A stretch of DNA of 64,000 nucleotides from Riptortus pedestris (taxonomy: Eukaryota > Arthropoda > Insecta > Hemiptera > Alydidae). Under the pieces are notes generated by a model. The model searched no databases and was not told the origin of the DNA. It saw nothing but the letters and a program-made list of their open reading frames with translations. This document shows positions 63,895 to 64,000 of the stretch, in pieces. The stretch spans positions 8,729,001 through 8,793,000 of the forward strand of contig CM032228.1 in the NCBI GenBank assembly GCA_019009955.1, read 5' to 3'. Every line of letters starts with the position of its first letter. Position 1 is the first letter of the stretch. The translations under genes and the position numbers were made by a program.

Positions 63895-64000
63895 GATGGG
63901 GGTCTTAAGGGAGGCCTGAAATTAAAAATAGCGATATTCCGTTTCCTATTGGGTTTTCGGCAAATATGCGCAGAATAAAAGTTGTTTATTCAGAGTAACA
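63895..64000 (-). repeat. Family B module, running off the window
   Basis: GTCTTAAGGGAGGCCTGAAA, TAAAAATAGCGATATTCCGT, TCCTATTGGGTTTTCGGCAA and GTTGTTTATTCAGAGTAACA: a reverse family B module that continues beyond the end of the window. Confidence 0.8.

Overview
This is a strongly AT-rich stretch of eukaryotic nuclear DNA, almost certainly from an arthropod and probably an insect. The evidence is the transposon mix: decayed piggyBac and Merlin DNA transposons, I/R1-group and RTE-like LINE fragments, a tRNA-derived SINE, many (AT)n, (AC)n and (AG)n microsatellites, and a multicopy protein family that I know mainly from arthropod genomes. I see no bacterial operon, no rRNA, no convincing functional tRNA and no intact host gene. 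Most open frames here are microsatellite read-through or accidental. Species assignment is not possible from the sequence alone.

Two interspersed repeat families make up much of the window. Family A is about 0.65 kb, with longer variants. It starts (T)CCGTCACGCAGGGGCTGCG, has a 5' stem-loop, an internal (AT)n tract, and ends in a palindrome centred on TTAA followed by TGCTAAAA. Its layout resembles Helentron-associated (DINE-1/HINE-like) non-autonomous elements, which is an inference. Family B is 1.0-1.9 kb and embedded in (TA)n. One end carries a CCCGGCTTCGCCCGGG hairpin, the middle carries one to four modules of about 300 bp, and the other end carries an (ACAA)n tract and GGTTACAATTTTATATA. 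Five B copies stand head-to-tail between 19.0 and 25.9 kb.

Layout. 0-5 kb: A and B fragments. 5.0-5.8 kb: LINE RNase H fragment (-). 6.6-6.8 kb: SINE. 7.4-9.3 kb: three long-type A copies. 10.2-12.5 kb: a 2.26-kb element with terminal inverted repeats carrying one decayed gene of a domain-unnamed arthropod family; this is the best candidate for an undescribed system. 13.7-16.6 kb: piggyBac element inside a TTAA site, with a subterminal region expanded into a ~27-bp minisatellite. 17.7-18.6 kb: A. 19.0-26.2 kb: B array ending in an inverted repeat. 27.7-31.6 kb: A and B fragments. 32.5-34.7 kb: nested inverted-repeat element and LINE reverse-transcriptase fragment (-). 35-36 kb: B. 37.5-42.6 kb: a cluster of A copies, two pairs tail-to-tail. 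43-48.6 kb: A copies with a mariner-type MITE, a duplicated 240-bp repeat and a long (AG)n tract. 51.6-54.8 kb: SINEs, duplicated A/LINE composite and two kinds of LINE fragment. 54.8-59.5 kb: B and A copies. 60-63 kb: microsatellites, A, B and SINE fragments. 63.1-63.8 kb: a 705-bp Merlin-type element with perfect 38-bp terminal repeats and an 8-bp target duplication.

No genes here work together in a pathway. The window reads as a transposon graveyard with nested insertions. Several protein-coding remnants (the 10-12 kb gene, piggyBac, Merlin, LINEs) remain recognisable despite frameshifts and stops.
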